Assembly: GCA_002081555.1 (NCBI GenBank)
Contig: MZNV01001893.1
Coordinates: 1 to 38,127 of the forward strand
Length of the DNA stretch: 38,127 bases
From: Protostelium mycophagum
Taxonomy: Eukaryota > Evosea > Variosea > Protosteliida > Protosteliaceae
Reading direction: 5' to 3'
Numbering within the stretch: position 1 is the stretch's first letter; every line of letters begins with the position of its first letter. The position numbers were made by a program, and so were the translations under genes. A model generated the notes under the pieces. The model was not told the origin of the DNA. It searched no databases and was given only the letters and a program-made list of their open reading frames with translations. Below, piece after piece: positions 23,295 through 34,835 of the stretch.

Positions 23295-23719
23295 ATGAGC
23301 GATCAGAGACCATATGTTATTGGTGTATGTATATGTAATCCTTCGTTGTGATTCTGGCCTAATACTCCCAGATTGGCCTACCGGCGGAAGATCCTGAGGT
23401 GCCAGAACAACTGAGGAACATGGTGAGGGAAGGAATTGCACACACCGTGAAGGTGGCCGCTGAGAATGGATACCGTTTTGAAATGGTGTTAGTCAGGTCT
23501 ACCGATAATGGAACCAACGAGCTGCTCACAGCCCTGCAACAGCCACAGAAGCCTGCTGGGGCCGTCATTGGCTTTGGAATCCGTAGTAATCCGAAACTGA
23601 CTCCCCTATTTGAGGAGATCTTGGACCTCTTAAAAGCACACTCGCCTCAGACAACCGTTCGGTTCAATACCTCCCCCGAAAGTACGATAGACGCCATGAA
23701 GAGAGCTGTACCTCTTTGA
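23295..23719 (+). CDS. Small conserved alpha/beta protein, function unknown
   Basis: Exon 1 is 23295-23324 and exon 2 is 23372-23719; they join in phase 0 to give a compact protein of about 125 residues starting MSDQRPYVIGIGLPAEDPEV. The pattern of a mid-region strand (FEMVLVRST), a GAVIGFGIR turn, a helix (PLFEEILDLLKAHSP) and a final strand with NTSPESTIDAM resembles a small family of bacterial and fungal hypothetical proteins that I recall but cannot name. It has no signal peptide and no membrane segment. The start is the first ATG after an AT-rich leader. It is 75 bp from the convergent disordered-protein gene. Confidence 0.7.
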
Positions 23720-23795
23720 ACGTAGATTTCGTGTTTTTCATCCCAATCGATCTCGCCCAAATGTCATTCGAAAAAATGCAGAGTACAGTCGGACT

Positions 23796-24158
23796 TTATT
23801 CTCTGCTGAGCCCAAAGGAACTTCTGAGAGATCTGAAGAATGTCTTAGAAGCTTGTTCATTGGACACTTTTGACTCTGATGAGCCTCCGCTCTTCTTCAG
23901 TGATCTCTTGTCTTCCTCTTCGTTGGTGTGGTTTCCGCTCTTCTTTAATGATTTCTGTGAGCCAGTACTTGTTTTCCTCTGTCTTTTGCCCTCATCTGAA
24001 TTAGAAAGAGGTGCCGGTGCCCCTTCTTCGTTGCTGTGATTGCCGGACTTGTTCAGAGGCTTTTTTGCACCATTACTGGTCTTTCTCTGTTTCTCATCAT
24101 CTGAACGTGATAGAGGGCGAGGTTCTGTTTCTGTGGTGTTTGCTGGCATTGTTGACAT
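23796..24158 (-). CDS. Disordered low-complexity protein with internal repeats
   Basis: An uninterrupted 120-codon frame with an ATG, made almost only of Ser, Lys, Asn, Glu, Thr, Arg and Gly. Near-repeats such as KKPLNKSGNHSNEEG and QKSLKKSGNHTNEEE show it grew by duplication. It has no domain and is probably a disordered cytoplasmic or nuclear protein with many phosphorylation-type sites. Its single-exon structure is unusual here. The alternative is a chance frame, but the repeat conservation at the protein level argues for coding. Confidence 0.6.
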   Translation of the reverse strand: MSTMPANTTETEPRPLSRSDDEKQRKTSNGAKKPLNKSGNHSNEEGAPAPLSNSDEGKRQRKTSTGSQKSLKKSGNHTNEEEDKRSLKKSGGSSESKVSNEQASKTFFRSLRSSFGLSRE

Positions 24159-24811
24159 AATTTATTGATCTTCTGATGATGTTGGCTCTTGGTGTTTTTG
24201 AAAACTGGGGAATTTTCATAAAGCTGAAATGTAAGAGAGATATCACATTGTACTGTAAGATCTCGCTAACAACCCTGTACAATACACGGTTCACAGAATG
24301 TTGTACACGGGGTGTAACTTCTGAAAAAGGAAGGAAAACAAGCGTTTTTAATTTTCCGAAAGTGAAAACTCATGTGCAAAGTATGTATGTATCTACAACT
24401 CACCACACACTAAATGCAGGTGCTTCCTGTGATCAGGCATGCTCGTCAGATGTCTGTCATGCCCGGCCTCGCAGAACATATATAAATAGCTTGACTCACT
24501 CATTGTTGCCTGATGCTTCGGTCTCTTTCTCAAAACGAGGTCACGTGATTTATTTACGCTCGGGGCCGTTTCCATCTGCCACTGATGCCCTCCATAATGT
24601 GAAAGATGATCGGTAAGGAAACGTAAAAGGAACAAAAATTTTACAGCCAACAGACCTTGTCATCGGAAAGAGACAAAGCAGACGTCATTGAATGAGAGAT
24701 TTCATTTCGTTTGGTTCATCGCAAGAGATAACCTCATAATCTCATTTTGCGGTGTACATCCAAATATTATTTTATCATTTCTCTTCAAATTCTCTCTGAC
24801 TGTACTGTTGA
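24159..24811. other. Intergenic, nothing assigned
   Basis: About 650 bp between the disordered-protein start and the ZIP transporter stop. Frames at 24176-24616 (+) and 24393-24650 (-) have no recognisable motif. It should hold the promoter of the disordered-protein gene and the ZIP 3' UTR. Confidence 0.45.
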
Positions 24812-26051
24812 TCATCCATGCTCGTGTCCATGCAATGCCGATAACAGAATCATCGAACCCACCCCGACAATCAACAGCAGAAATTTCAAATTTTTGTCCT
24901 GACATCATCAGATCTCTAAATGAATGTATATCATGAATGAATCACCTTTGGTTGATTGAATTCTTCCAAGATGATTTCAGAGATGGAGATGTAAATAAAA
25001 GTGCCAGAAGAGATCGCCTTGACCACTTCTGCGGCGAGATTATTTGTGCTCTGCAAGATGGACACACCAAGCAGGATGCCCAGAGGTGTCATTAATGAGA
25101 AACCGATGATGAGTCTGATGAGCTGTGGTGTGGCGGGGTTTCTCTTTGCAATGTTCACGCCAAAAGCAAAGGCATCGAAGAGCTTGTGGCCGGCAATTGC
25201 GATGAGAACGGCTTTTGTGTCTTCTGCAGAAGTTCCAACGCCCAAGGCAATGCCCTAGAAATTTCACAAAAATTCAAAGAATTTCACATGAAAAAAATCA
25301 TTGTTAATTTTTTATTTTTTGTTATCAAAAATTTGTGAAATAGACAAAAAATCATTTTTAAAAAGATAAAAGTGAGGGAGAACGTGCACAATGAAGACAC
25401 CCACCTCAATGATGGAATGAGCGGACAACAACACCGCTAAAATATGGATGTTCAACCAATTGGATATTGAATGCTCTTTCTTGATACCACGTGAAGCTCT
25501 TGATGATTGTTCCTCTTCGTGGGATCGACCACCGTGTGAATGGCTGTGAAATGAGATCTCATTTTCTTCACTACCAGCTCCAAGGACCTTTAAAGATCAT
25601 TTAGAAATTACACGAGAAGTCTCTTCAGATACCTTCTCAATGTAGAGAAGAAGAAGGATGCCTGAAATACACAAGGCATAAGCTAATGGAAAGGCGGAAT
25701 CTCTCGTACTATCAAGATCATGAAAACCTTCACGTTTCAGCTTCACCATCGCAGACTCAACAAAGATAATGGTGATCACCTTCTACTGCTTCTGATAACA
25801 TATGTGTGAAACCAGCCGCTAGGAAGACACCTCCAGCTAAAGTATTTCCAAGAGATAAAAGTCTCTCATTAACGCGGAGTTTCAGAGGAACAAGACCTCC
25901 AATGAGAGCGACGACTGTGAGCACAATGACACATATCACCTTTAATTGTACTAACTAATACATGTCACCAGGTGTGGCGATGTATAATGTATATGCTGGT
26001 TACCTCTTTCGTAGATGATGCGGCTTCGTGGCTGTGCCCGTGATCTGCCAT
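24812..26051 (-). CDS. ZIP-family zinc/iron transporter
   Basis: It starts at ATG 26051 with a His-containing N-terminus (MADHGHSHEA). The exons encode a first membrane pair (VICVIVLTVVALIGGLVPL; NTLAGGVFLAAGFTHM), a third segment (PLAYALCISGILLLLYIEK), a His/Ser loop (HSHSHGGRSHEEE) typical of the metal-binding loop between segments 3 and 4, then the ZIP signatures LLSAHSIIEG and AGHKLFDAFAFG, further membrane segments, and a last one (KFLLLIVGVGSMILLSAL) before the His-rich end HGHEHG and stop at 24812-24814. It imports zinc or related divalent metals into the cytosol from outside or from an organelle. The family usually has eight membrane segments, as seen here. Its neighbour on the same strand is the coiled-coil gene. 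Confidence 0.9.
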
Positions 26052-26245
26052 CGTAATCGAGAGGTGAAGTCGATCTTGCCTCGTTGTAAGAACAAGTCCA
26101 AAAGAAATGAAACCATGATTCAAGGTGTCTTTATTTTTTACAAAACAGCTGACGTTCACGTCTCGCCTAGGGCTGAGAAGCCCTCCAACCGGTATTATTG
26201 AATAAGCGAGTGTGCATGCATCTTCATGTTCTATATAAAAAGTCC

Positions 26246-26988
26246 TTATTGATTAGCAACGAAGTGGTTCCACTTCCTGGATACATATCTATCCAATTGA
26301 TTCTGGAGCTCGTCGGTCTGTTAAAGGCATCAGTATCGCTCTGGAGAAACTGCCCAACATTACCTTGCCCTTTAAGCGCTTGTTCTCGGCGACCAGACGG
26401 TCGCGTTCTTGGACAACCTTGGAGAGGTCGCTGTTGACCTTGCGCAGATCGTTTTCGTTGGACTCGTTTCTCAGCTCGAGTTCGGAGACGCGGGCTTGGA
26501 GCGCGATGAGCTCTCTAGCCATCTCCTTCTTGTCCTTCTTTTTGCCGGGTGTACCGCTGAGAGGGCTCTGAAAGATGTTAAGAGGCGATCCATTTCAAAT
26601 AGGCCTCTTTACCTCGCTAACGCTTATGTCGGCAGAGGAGCCCTTGCGATCTCTTGTTACAGCAGCCAGGGGAGACATTAGGCTGATTCTCCAGCCCTCT
26701 TTAGACTCTGATTTGATGGGGGATTTTCCACTCGGTGTGCTTTGGTTGGTCACATCGTCCAAGACCTTGGTTCTGCTGGACTTCCTGGCTTCCTTCTTCT
26801 CCTTTTTGGAGCTCTGAGAGATGTTAGATACATCATCATTAGCATAGAGTATGAAAATGGGTCACCTTGGGTGATTCGGGGCGAGGAGTGCTTGTCTCTG
26901 GCTTCTTGGATGAGGCTCCGTACTCTTGCATGTATCTCTGTAAGAGTGTGTCGTCATCTGCTTCAAAGGCTACTGTGAAGTTGCTCAT
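26246..26988 (-). CDS. Coiled-coil protein with Ser/Lys-rich N-half
   Basis: The ATG at 26988 begins MSNFTVAFEADDDTLLQRYM. The next exons are rich in Ser, Lys and Pro (TSTPRPESPK, KKEKKEARKSSRTK) with SP sites. The C-terminal exon is a classic heptad coiled coil (ELIALQARVSELELRNE, then SDLSKVVQERDRLVAENKRL), and the last exon ends LQNQLDRYVSRKWNHF with stop at 26246-26248. It probably forms a dimer or trimer and acts as a scaffold or adaptor; no named family is evident. It is divergent from the Kelch gene across ~160 bp, a likely shared promoter. Confidence 0.75.
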
Positions 26989-27148
26989 GCTTATTGGTGG
27001 TCTCTTGTTCCCGGTTGGTGAGTTTATGGTTTGAAGCGGGATCAAATTTCGAATTTTATAACGGATCGTTTACGCGGGAAACCAGGAATATTCTTGGTTC
27101 TCTGAATCTTGAGCGGGAGAAGATCATTTCAAATCGACTATCATCTTA

Positions 27149-28749
27149 ATGGCTGAAACACAAGATACCAAACAAGCACGTCGTCTGATTGTGAGTCTGA
27201 TCGAATCAGAAAACGCACCATCTGCCAGGGAAGGGCATTGTCTCTCTTCTGATGGCACAAATCTTTACCTTTTTGGAGGAGGAAGCAGCTCTGCAACCGG
27301 TCCTGTGCAATACAAAGATTTGTTTGTTCATAAAGGTGGACAATATGATGATTTGGTTCTGATTTATTGACAATCTTCAGCTGGAACTGGTTGGACTGCT
27401 TTGAGCACAGAGATAAATGCGCCATCTGCAAGAACTGGTGCAGCTTCAATACTGATCAACGGAACCATCTTTGTGTGTGGCGGTCTCGACGGCGAAAAGG
27501 GTACGTCTACGACAATCATCCTTGTATATAACATCTTACCTCTAATTAATGACCAAATAGGTTGGGTGAAAGGACTCCATGCTTATAATGTGGCCGAAGA
27601 TAAGTGGACAAGACCAGAAACAGCTCTGACAGGTAACTTTTCGCTATCATATGAAACCGATCGTGATCGTAACAAGGTGGACCGACTGCAAGGGACAAAT
27701 TCTCATTTGCATTTCATGACAAGTACATCTATGCATTTGGAGGCTTCGGTCCTCAGAACCCGCTGGCTGCCGCTCCTGAAGCGGAAGAAGACGAAGAAGA
27801 TGAAGAGGATGATCGTGGGCCTGCTGTAACTTTCTCTTGGTTCAATGATCTTTACCGCTTAGACACAGGTAAGATCAAGCTTCAGATGTCTGTTTGTGAT
27901 GGATGCATCGAAGGAACTGATGGTGCTGAGATGTTCAATCAGTAGCATTAGTTTTCTGTTCAAAAGTTTGTCACTCTGCAAAAAAGAAACCTCTTTGTGT
28001 TTTTCTTCTGCAAAGGCACAGAAACATCTAAAAGCCTGCTTTTACTTGCTGAAGGTGGTTTGTTAACACTCAATAGAGACTGTGACGTGGCACACCGTCA
28101 CAGCTGCAGGAACTCCCCCCACCCCTCGCGCCGCTTTTGGCATGGCAGTTGTAGATGGGAAGATGTACATCATTGGGGGTAGGGACACACAGTCCAGAAC
28201 GAATGACGTGTACTCGTTCGATTTTGAGACTCAGAATTGGGCAAAGATTGAGGTGAGATACATCTTCTGTACAATGTCGACACAATTGTGTTCAAAGAAT
28301 ATTGACATCTATAAATAGACCACGGGTACAAGGCCGTCCGCCAGATCTTTCCACTCTTGTGTCGCCGTTCCTGGAACAAAATACGTGTTTCTCCATGGTG
28401 GTGTGGATTTGTCTCACAAGCACCTCAACGACGCTTATCTTTTGGACACAGGTGGGTCCAATTTGTCACGTTCACGTCATGACTGAGTGTATAGAGAACA
28501 ACAGCTGGGAAGCAGTGACTTTGGAAGGTAGCCCCTCAGGAAGAGGAAACCATGGCGGTGTTGTAGTCGGCAACCATTACGCGGTACAATATCCGAAATC
28601 CTTGTCAACACTAACCGTTGTAGATGTTTGGGGGGTCATCTGATTACAACACGAATCTCCAAGAATGCATGAGCTACCACAACCAACTCTACAAGATTGA
28701 TCTCAGCCCTCTATTAAACAAGGAGGCCACTGAAGTGCAGAAGGAATAA
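27149..28749 (+). CDS. Kelch-repeat (beta-propeller) protein
   Basis: The ATG at 27149 begins MAETQDTKQARRLIV. At least five Kelch units follow, each with a GG doublet after a hydrophobic strand: LYLFGGGSS, TIFVCGGLDG, YIYAFGGFGP, MYIIGGRDT, YVFLHGGVDL and MFGGSSDYN, with the usual later aromatic residues (W, Y). A short acidic insert (EAEEDEEDEEDD) sits in one loop. There is no BTB, F-box or membrane segment, so it is a stand-alone propeller, usually a protein-protein scaffold (similar ones in amoebae and fungi act in actin or polarity functions). The last intron ends with the CGTTGTAG|ATG box (near 28622). Stop 28747-28749 lies 80 bp from the convergent PNGase A gene. Confidence 0.88.
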
Positions 28750-28829
28750 ATCCCATACTATCATACATTTTAGAAGGTCATCAGAATGTGTTTGTGTTAT
28801 AAACCAGCAGATAATCAATAAGAGTTGGT

Positions 28830-31224
28830 TTATGGCTCTTCGGTCCTGAAGAATTTCTGGAAAAATCGGGGTATTTCAGACTCTGCATTGGGTTTGTCCG
28901 GTTGGTCTACAAGCGAGCTCTGGAACCCCGACATGTGGCTCATCAAGTTGCCCGACTCCGAGTCCGCAGTGATGCGGTTCTTCTCTATGCTGATGGAGCG
29001 ATGGTAGTCGTTGTTCTGCTTATCACCATAGCTGAAATCTAATTTCTGGTTTCCTGATCCTCCATATCCCACATTATTCTTGATGTTCATCCTGATCTCA
29101 TCAAAATGTGGTTCATGACAGATGCAAAAGATCTTGATGTCTAAAGAGTGCTCACACAGCATTGGCAGACTGAGAGACTGCTGTCTGGGATTGAAGACCA
29201 CCGTCAGGCATGATCAAATTACTTTGGAATCCATGGTCTACAACAGCATATATGGTGCCCCCTCCTGTCATCGGCACAAAGCTCGAGTTCACTTTGATCG
29301 GGTAAGTTGTGTCGGACATGTACACCTGAAAATCCCATGAAAATGATTCGGGGATGATGACGTCATACCCGCTCTTCACCGTTCACAGAGAGACATTGGG
29401 ATTGAGACTTTTGTTGTACGATCTGTCAAGTGTCAGGTGTCATTCGTGTCATTTTGATGGATCACTTGTATGTTTCCACTGTTGAAAAACTGCATGTAAT
29501 TCTCAAATTGTAAATCTTGGCTGAACGTGTACTTGACCGGAGAGTGATCTTTACAAGTCGTGATCTATTTCCGTCAATCTACAATTCCTCACATTCAATC
29601 TACAACGAACATCCTCACCATCGACTCAAAGTACAATGATCTGTTGGCGATGACCTTGGATATCGCAGAAGAGTTATCTGCAGCGATGTGTTTGGTCACT
29701 TTGGGAACGAGGGTCATGGGTCCGGGGTTAAACACGTTCCTTTTTCCGGTGGTCTGCCCTTGGCACGGACTTTTTCGTTTCAGTTTGAGAGATTCTCGTT
29801 GTAGAATGAATTGTAGATGACCTGAGATACACTTGTAGATTGCCAGATACGATCCAGTTGTCGTTTATGGCGCCACCCTGGCCTTGTCCCTTCACGGTGA
29901 TACTGTAATTGTGCGGAAGACCATCAGACAACTTCCATAGATGTGGGGTGATGTCTACGTAATACGAGGGCTGAAATCCATCAGAAATTTCGCAAAAAAC
30001 AAGTGTAGATGGAGTTGTAGATTCTGAAAATGAATCTCACTTGATCGAAAGAACCGTAAGAACTGGAAGGTCTCCATAGTAACGGGTTAATGCCGCCAGT
30101 GTAGATGATTGGGTATGGAAATACGATACCAACATTTGCCCCGTCAAGTGCAACTTGGACTTCTCTGTTTTATATGAGAGAATAATAAATTATTTTTGAA
30201 ATGAAATACATTTTTAAAAATAAAAACATCACCTGAAAGGACCTCTTCCAGCCGTATCGTATATTTGTGCGATATCGTCTATAGGGTTGGTATACCTTCC
30301 TTTCTTAGAGATTATAAAAGATTGTCACTGCTTAAAATCCTCTTACCAGAATTCTTCGTTGGAGTTTCCAGAAGCGTAGACCTCGAGCCATGCGGATCTG
30401 CAGTTTCTTGGTATTGTGATTTGGGCTGAGGCGGGAGGACCACGATAACCGACTTGGAAGGCGTCCGTCGCATTAGGGGCCACTTGAGAGATGGGAAAGA
30501 AGAGATCTGGGGTCGGGTTCTATCGATGTTTGAGAAGTGTCATTGATGACAGGTGATACCGTCCATCTTTTGAATGATGATTTGGATGTCAGTGGGTTTA
30601 CCTGCTTGTCATTGTTCGGCAAGAAAGTGGCAGTCAGGTTCATGTGATAGACACCATTGAATGGTCCTTCTATCACATTCGCCATGTGAACAATCATCTG
30701 ATTGGCAGTGGCGAACAATGAGCGATATAAGGTGACGTCCTGTTGAATGTCATCATTCAGCTGTGAGCGGCATTTGTCACCTTAATTGTGGTCCATATGA
30801 TTCCATCTTTTGTCGGTTCAGCACTTGAACTTCTCCAAATCTCCACATTGCCCAAAAATACGAGCGCGAGACGGTCATACTGCGTTCCATTCGAGGTGAC
30901 GGTAATATTCAGAATGATAGAGGAGAAGCTGGTGGAACCACCACATCTGAACCGTCAACACAGAGTTCAATTGACGTGATGTGACCTACTTTGGAGGAAC
31001 ATAATCGACCACTGCAGGAGCACCATCAAGGAAAGCATGGTCGGTAAGAAGAGACACGACACAGCTCTCAGGCAGATCAGAAGGTGCCTCAGGCAGAACA
31101 GGTGTCTTGATCTGTTAAGGTGAGTCAGCACACCACCATTAATGCTGACCTGAAAGTCTCGATATGGAACTGACGAAGAGCATATAGATATTAAAAAGAG
31201 GACGAGTGCGACTCTGCTCCACAT
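28830..31224 (-). CDS. Secreted PNGase A-type peptide N-glycanase
   Basis: It starts at ATG 31224 with a signal peptide (MWSRVALVLFLISICSSS). The exons carry the family's blocks: DRLALVFLGNVEIWRSS and AEPTKDGIIWTTIKDVT, then MANVIEGPFNGVYHMNLT, REVQVALDGANVGIVFP, IIYTGGINPLLWRP and LPHNYSITVKGQG, NDNWIVSGNLQVYL. This is the plant/fungal peptide-N4-asparagine amidase A, which removes N-glycans from secreted glycoproteins and peptides at acidic pH. Its length is within the family's range (about 550-600 residues). N-x-S/T sites suggest it is glycosylated. The C-terminal exons (28830-29200) fit less clearly and the stop at 28830-28832 is the first in frame. It is divergent from the 31382 gene over ~157 bp, a probable shared promoter. 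Confidence 0.85.
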
Positions 31225-31381
31225 TCTCGTGAATTTGATAATCACCAGATGCAAGACGGTGGTTGTAGTCAAACGATGCGCTTCGTTGACAGATCGGCAT
31301 TTTTTGTTTGCCAAAAGAAGACAACATGGTTCGTTTTTCTTGCACTGTTTCGACATGACTAATTTTAAAAGGGAGGAAACA

Positions 31382-32241
31382 ATGTTAAGGGTATCTACTG
31401 GATGGAGACGGTGATTTCTCAAACATTTTTTCAAATTTGACGTTAAAACATGAGCAGATCTACCCCCCCGAGGATGGTCGCTCCGTCATTCCACCTGAGA
31501 AGCTGCAAAAAGAGATCGCTAAGGGAACTATTCGTCCAGATGACCCTCATGCCCAGAAGGATTTAGATGGAGATATGGATGAGCGGCTAGATCGGGTCAT
31601 TAAAGAGGTGAAGCTGCCGTTTGAATAATTATTAATCTGGTAGGTTTGGGCACATTATGATCCGAAAGGTACTGGTATGCTGCCCAAGAAGATCCTCGAG
31701 AAGTTTGTCAATGTGAGTATTTCTTTCTTTTGGACGATCTCTTCTTGCCATCCTATCGTATTATATTACTCGCGGCAACATAGGATTTGATTAAAGTCAT
31801 GTCATCATGTTCTGATTTATAAAGGATTCTCTTGAATTGTACGCCATGAGAAAGGGAAAGAAGAGCGCCAAAGAGGTCGTCCCTCCTGGTGTTAAACAAG
31901 GCCAAGCCATGACGGAGACTCTGAACAAGGTGATCTCATTTTTCAAGGAAATAAAACTGGCTCGTTGTAAACATCATTGTAGATCTCCAATGGAAACCAA
32001 GCCAGCTTCAAACAATTCGAGGACTTTTTGAACTGTTACGATATCGATGAGGCCCTTGGAAGTTTCCTTCAAATCTCTGAGGTGAGTGGTGACGTCACAG
32101 AAATATCATCGAAATTTCTGTTCATGACGTGGACAGATCCGGGTGGACCATGATGTCAAGTTTGTTGATGTCAGTCATCTGAAGGAGGAAGCTGCCGCAC
32201 CTAAGAAGGTGGTATACAGAGACTACTCCAACTTGGAATAA
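31382..32241 (+). CDS. Small protein with one degenerate EF-hand-like motif
   Basis: A 9-nt first exon (ATG at 31382) splices at AGG|GTATCT to the exon beginning IYPPEDGRSVIPPEKLQK. A later exon encodes VWAHYDPKGTGMLPKKILEKF, an EF-hand-like helix-loop-helix in which the usual final loop Glu is absent, so calcium binding is uncertain. The motif resembles the single EF-hand-like segment behind the pore domain of some voltage-gated ion channels, but here there are no membrane segments. Later exons are basic (MRKGKKSAKE), then acidic (FEDFLNCYDIDEALGSFL), and end RDYSNLE with stop at 32239-32241. Length is about 180 residues. Family not identified. Confidence 0.65.
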
Positions 32242-32449
32242 TCCTCATAAATGTAATACAATAAAACATCATGACAATTTTTTTGAATTTCAAATTTTGA
32301 AAAGAACCAAAGACGCGGGAAGTCCCATAAAGTTTTTTGTTCAAGGGTTGTGGGCGATTATGCGTTTTCTCAGTATTTGGCCGTTGATAAAATGTAACAA
32401 GGGACTGTCACGGGAACTACCGAACACTTTTACGCTAACTCCCGTACCT

Positions 32450-33053
32450 TCAAGCTCCAAAAATTCGATCTTTCACAATTTTTGGGTGTTTTCCGAAGCG
32501 CGGGAAATGTCTTAAAAAGGCGGGAAACGGAGTTTTCGTTTCAGGGCGCATGTGCACTATGATGAAAGTGCGGATGGTGGCATTGGGCTCTCCTTCTTTG
32601 TGCAACATTCTTGTCGCAGGGAGGGCGGAACCACAAGTGAGCTCATTTAAGGATGATGTGTGCGACACACTCTCCAGCACGTTGGAACGATCGATGTTAA
32701 GGGTGTGAACTCTTTCAGACGATGAAGAGGTGTTACTACAGGTACATAAAACGTTTTATGTACAAAAAATGGTTCAGTTCGGTTCTTCCACAGAAACCGA
32801 CGTTATGTATGCCCAGAAAGTGCTTAATCCGGCCTCTTCACCGCTTCAACACCTCTATAAGCTCGTATCTGTCCATAAACTCCCTCTCTCTCTTCTTCAT
32901 CAGCTCTCTCTGCTGTCTGAGCCATTCCTGGCCTTCTCGTACTTGCTGCTCCGTCACTGCAAACAGCCTCCTCGCAATTGGTCTCTGAGGTCCAAGAGAG
33001 GTTTCCGTGTTGTTCGTGTTGTTATGTCTTCTGAAGGCTTGGCGGCTGGGCAT
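32450..33053 (-). CDS. Unrecognised protein with a basic helix
   Basis: Exon 1 runs from ATG 33053 and is Arg-rich with a helix (ARRLFAVTEQQVREGQEWL, then ELMKKREREFMDRYELIEVL). It splices in phase 2 (CG|GTGAAG) to an exon that reads NTSSSSERVHTLNIDRSN and continues through LNELTCGSALPATRML and HMRPET to a stop at 32450. The combination of charged helix and neutral C-terminal part is protein-like, but I know no family for it. Opposite-strand frames in the same place have the composition of shadows. The 3' exon may end earlier. Confidence 0.5.
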
Positions 33054-33308
33054 ATTTTTCGGTTGTAAGAATGAAATTTGTTTGCTCCAAATCTTGGTTG
33101 TCTCAACGGCTCTGGTTTGTCAATCAGAGCCGTTTCCTTTTTTGACACTGTACGTCAGAAGGTTGACATTCTTGCGAAACCGTGTTTCCTTTATGGGATA
33201 TTTGTACGCATCCGATAAGGCATCTTTCCCTTCCCTTTTCGCCTCCATTCCCCGGAACCAGAACAGTGTATACTCATTCTTACGCATGTACATTTTTATT
33301 TTACAGGT

Positions 33309-34210
33309 TCAAGTCCAGCCCAACGGACAACTTGGCACTGACGAAAATGTACGTTCCTGAGATGCTCCGTCCTGATAAATTGGCCGTGATTCTCCCGCTC
33401 TTTCTGTCCCAAGAGGAAGAGATAAAAGAAATCTGTCAAATGTCACTACGTTGGCGTAGACAAAGTTGGAGCGATTTATTATTTCCAGACTCTTATTGCG
33501 TCTTTCGAGGTTCTGTAGAATCTGACGAAGCCTACATTTTTTCATGATAATTTCAATCTGCGACACAGCCGCAAACCAGGTCCAACTTGGATAAGGCGTG
33601 ACAGAGATACAAAAGAAAGTAATTGAACGGTTGTGCACCTGTTGATCTTCACTGAGGCGCAGCAGCCTGACATCCTCTTCTTTTCCTTGCCACAATATAC
33701 TCGGTGTCACGAGTGTCGCTTTGACACTGACCTCTTCTGACATTTGTATCTTAATTGCCGCCTTGGCACACACGTTGATAATTTCTCTCGTAGAAAGCAA
33801 AGAAACTTCACTCAGATTTTCAGAGAAGATACTGAGGTCGGCTTCTGCCTGTACATCGATGGTCAGGCTGACATTCTGCTCAGCTTTTACGCTGAATAAT
33901 GTGGTCGTAGAAGGGACTCTACTCAACAGATGGGTGGCGGCGAGGGTTCGCCCTAGAAAACCTTGTCTTTATCAGAACGAAGCAATGCATGGAGATGGTG
34001 CCAGAACAATGTTGAGGTTCCAACAGAAAAGACTTGTAAGAGCTCACCCATTAGGGGGAGATGAAAGCCCTCTTGGTGAGGTATGTCGATCAAGACGTGA
34101 GCTGCCACAGAGGCAGTCAGACGAACTGTGGAGCTGTATCCTGCGGCTAAAACAATCCTTCTCTGTCCTAACAGTTGTTCCAAATTAATTAAACCTCCTT
34201 CAGAAGGCAC
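33309..34210 (-). CDS. Unrecognised protein, 5' end uncertain
   Basis: The first visible exon begins just upstream of PSEGGLINLEQLLGQRRI; its first in-frame codon is GTG, so the true start is in an exon I did not find. It splices at G|GTGAGC to a second exon (RTLAATHLLSRVPSTTTL ... NVSLTIDVQAEADLSIF ... INVCAKAAIKIQMSEEV). A third follows after an intron whose end is GCGGCTGTGTCGCAG (LRQILQNLERRNKSLEII), with a stop at 33309. The pattern of alternating strands and helices suggests a globular protein. No motif allowed a name. Confidence 0.5.
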
Positions 34211-34552
34211 TGCTCATATGTCACTCCGATGAACAAGACTTGTTCATTACGTCAATGATAAAATCACTGACCTGACAGGAATAGTATGAAGAGTAAAAAT
34301 AATAATGTTCGCGGCTTGTGAATGATGTGCTCGTTGTGTTGTTTCATGACGTGTAAGTGTGAATGTGAGGAATTGATTAAGAGGTGATGAAAAGTCTTTC
34401 CAGGAAACATGAGGTTTGCAGTTGGAGGAGCCTCGTCCCCAACTGTTATTTTCCAAACATCAGTATTCTCAAATTCCAGAAAATGGATGGCAGACGCAGT
34501 TAAATATATTAAAAGACTTTAGAAATAATCTATTCCCTCAAATTATGAATAT

Positions 34553-34835
34553 TCAAATTGCAGAAGCCTTCTTTCCTAAGGCAATGTTACAAAGATTGTA
34601 ATTATGAACAATCTTACCTGTCTTGGCGATGGCGGCCAAGAGCTCCTCTTGAGTGGCGGTTCCTTCGACAGTAACCTTCTTGTTGGGGAGGTCTATCTCG
34701 ACATTATCTACTCCGGCAGTCTTTCTGAGGACGGCACCGACGGCCTTCTCGCAACCTCCACAGGTCATCTCAACGTGAAACTCTTGCTGTAATATACATC
34801 AGCAATGGAAAGAAAGATCGGCTGACCTTTGCCAT
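34553..34835 (-). CDS. ATX1-type copper chaperone
   Basis: Three exons: ATG GCA AAG at 34835-34827, a main exon, and a 23-nt last exon after a 42-nt intron ending CCTTAG. The protein is about 66 residues: MAKQEFHVEMTCGGCEKAV, then KKVTVEGTATQEELLAAI and AKTGKKASAI. The MTCGGC motif is the MxCxxC copper(I) site, and the size and ferredoxin-like strand order match ATX1/ATOX1. It delivers copper from importers to the secretory-pathway copper ATPase. The C-terminal Lys-rich end (KTGKK) fits the loop that ATX1 uses against its partner. The first exon is only nine bases long. Confidence 0.92.

Noticed and set aside
33007-33547. Long plus-strand frames of 117 and 121 codons
   Set aside because: They run opposite to protein-like minus-strand frames, and their composition (Phe-, Leu- and Cys-rich) is that of antisense shadow.
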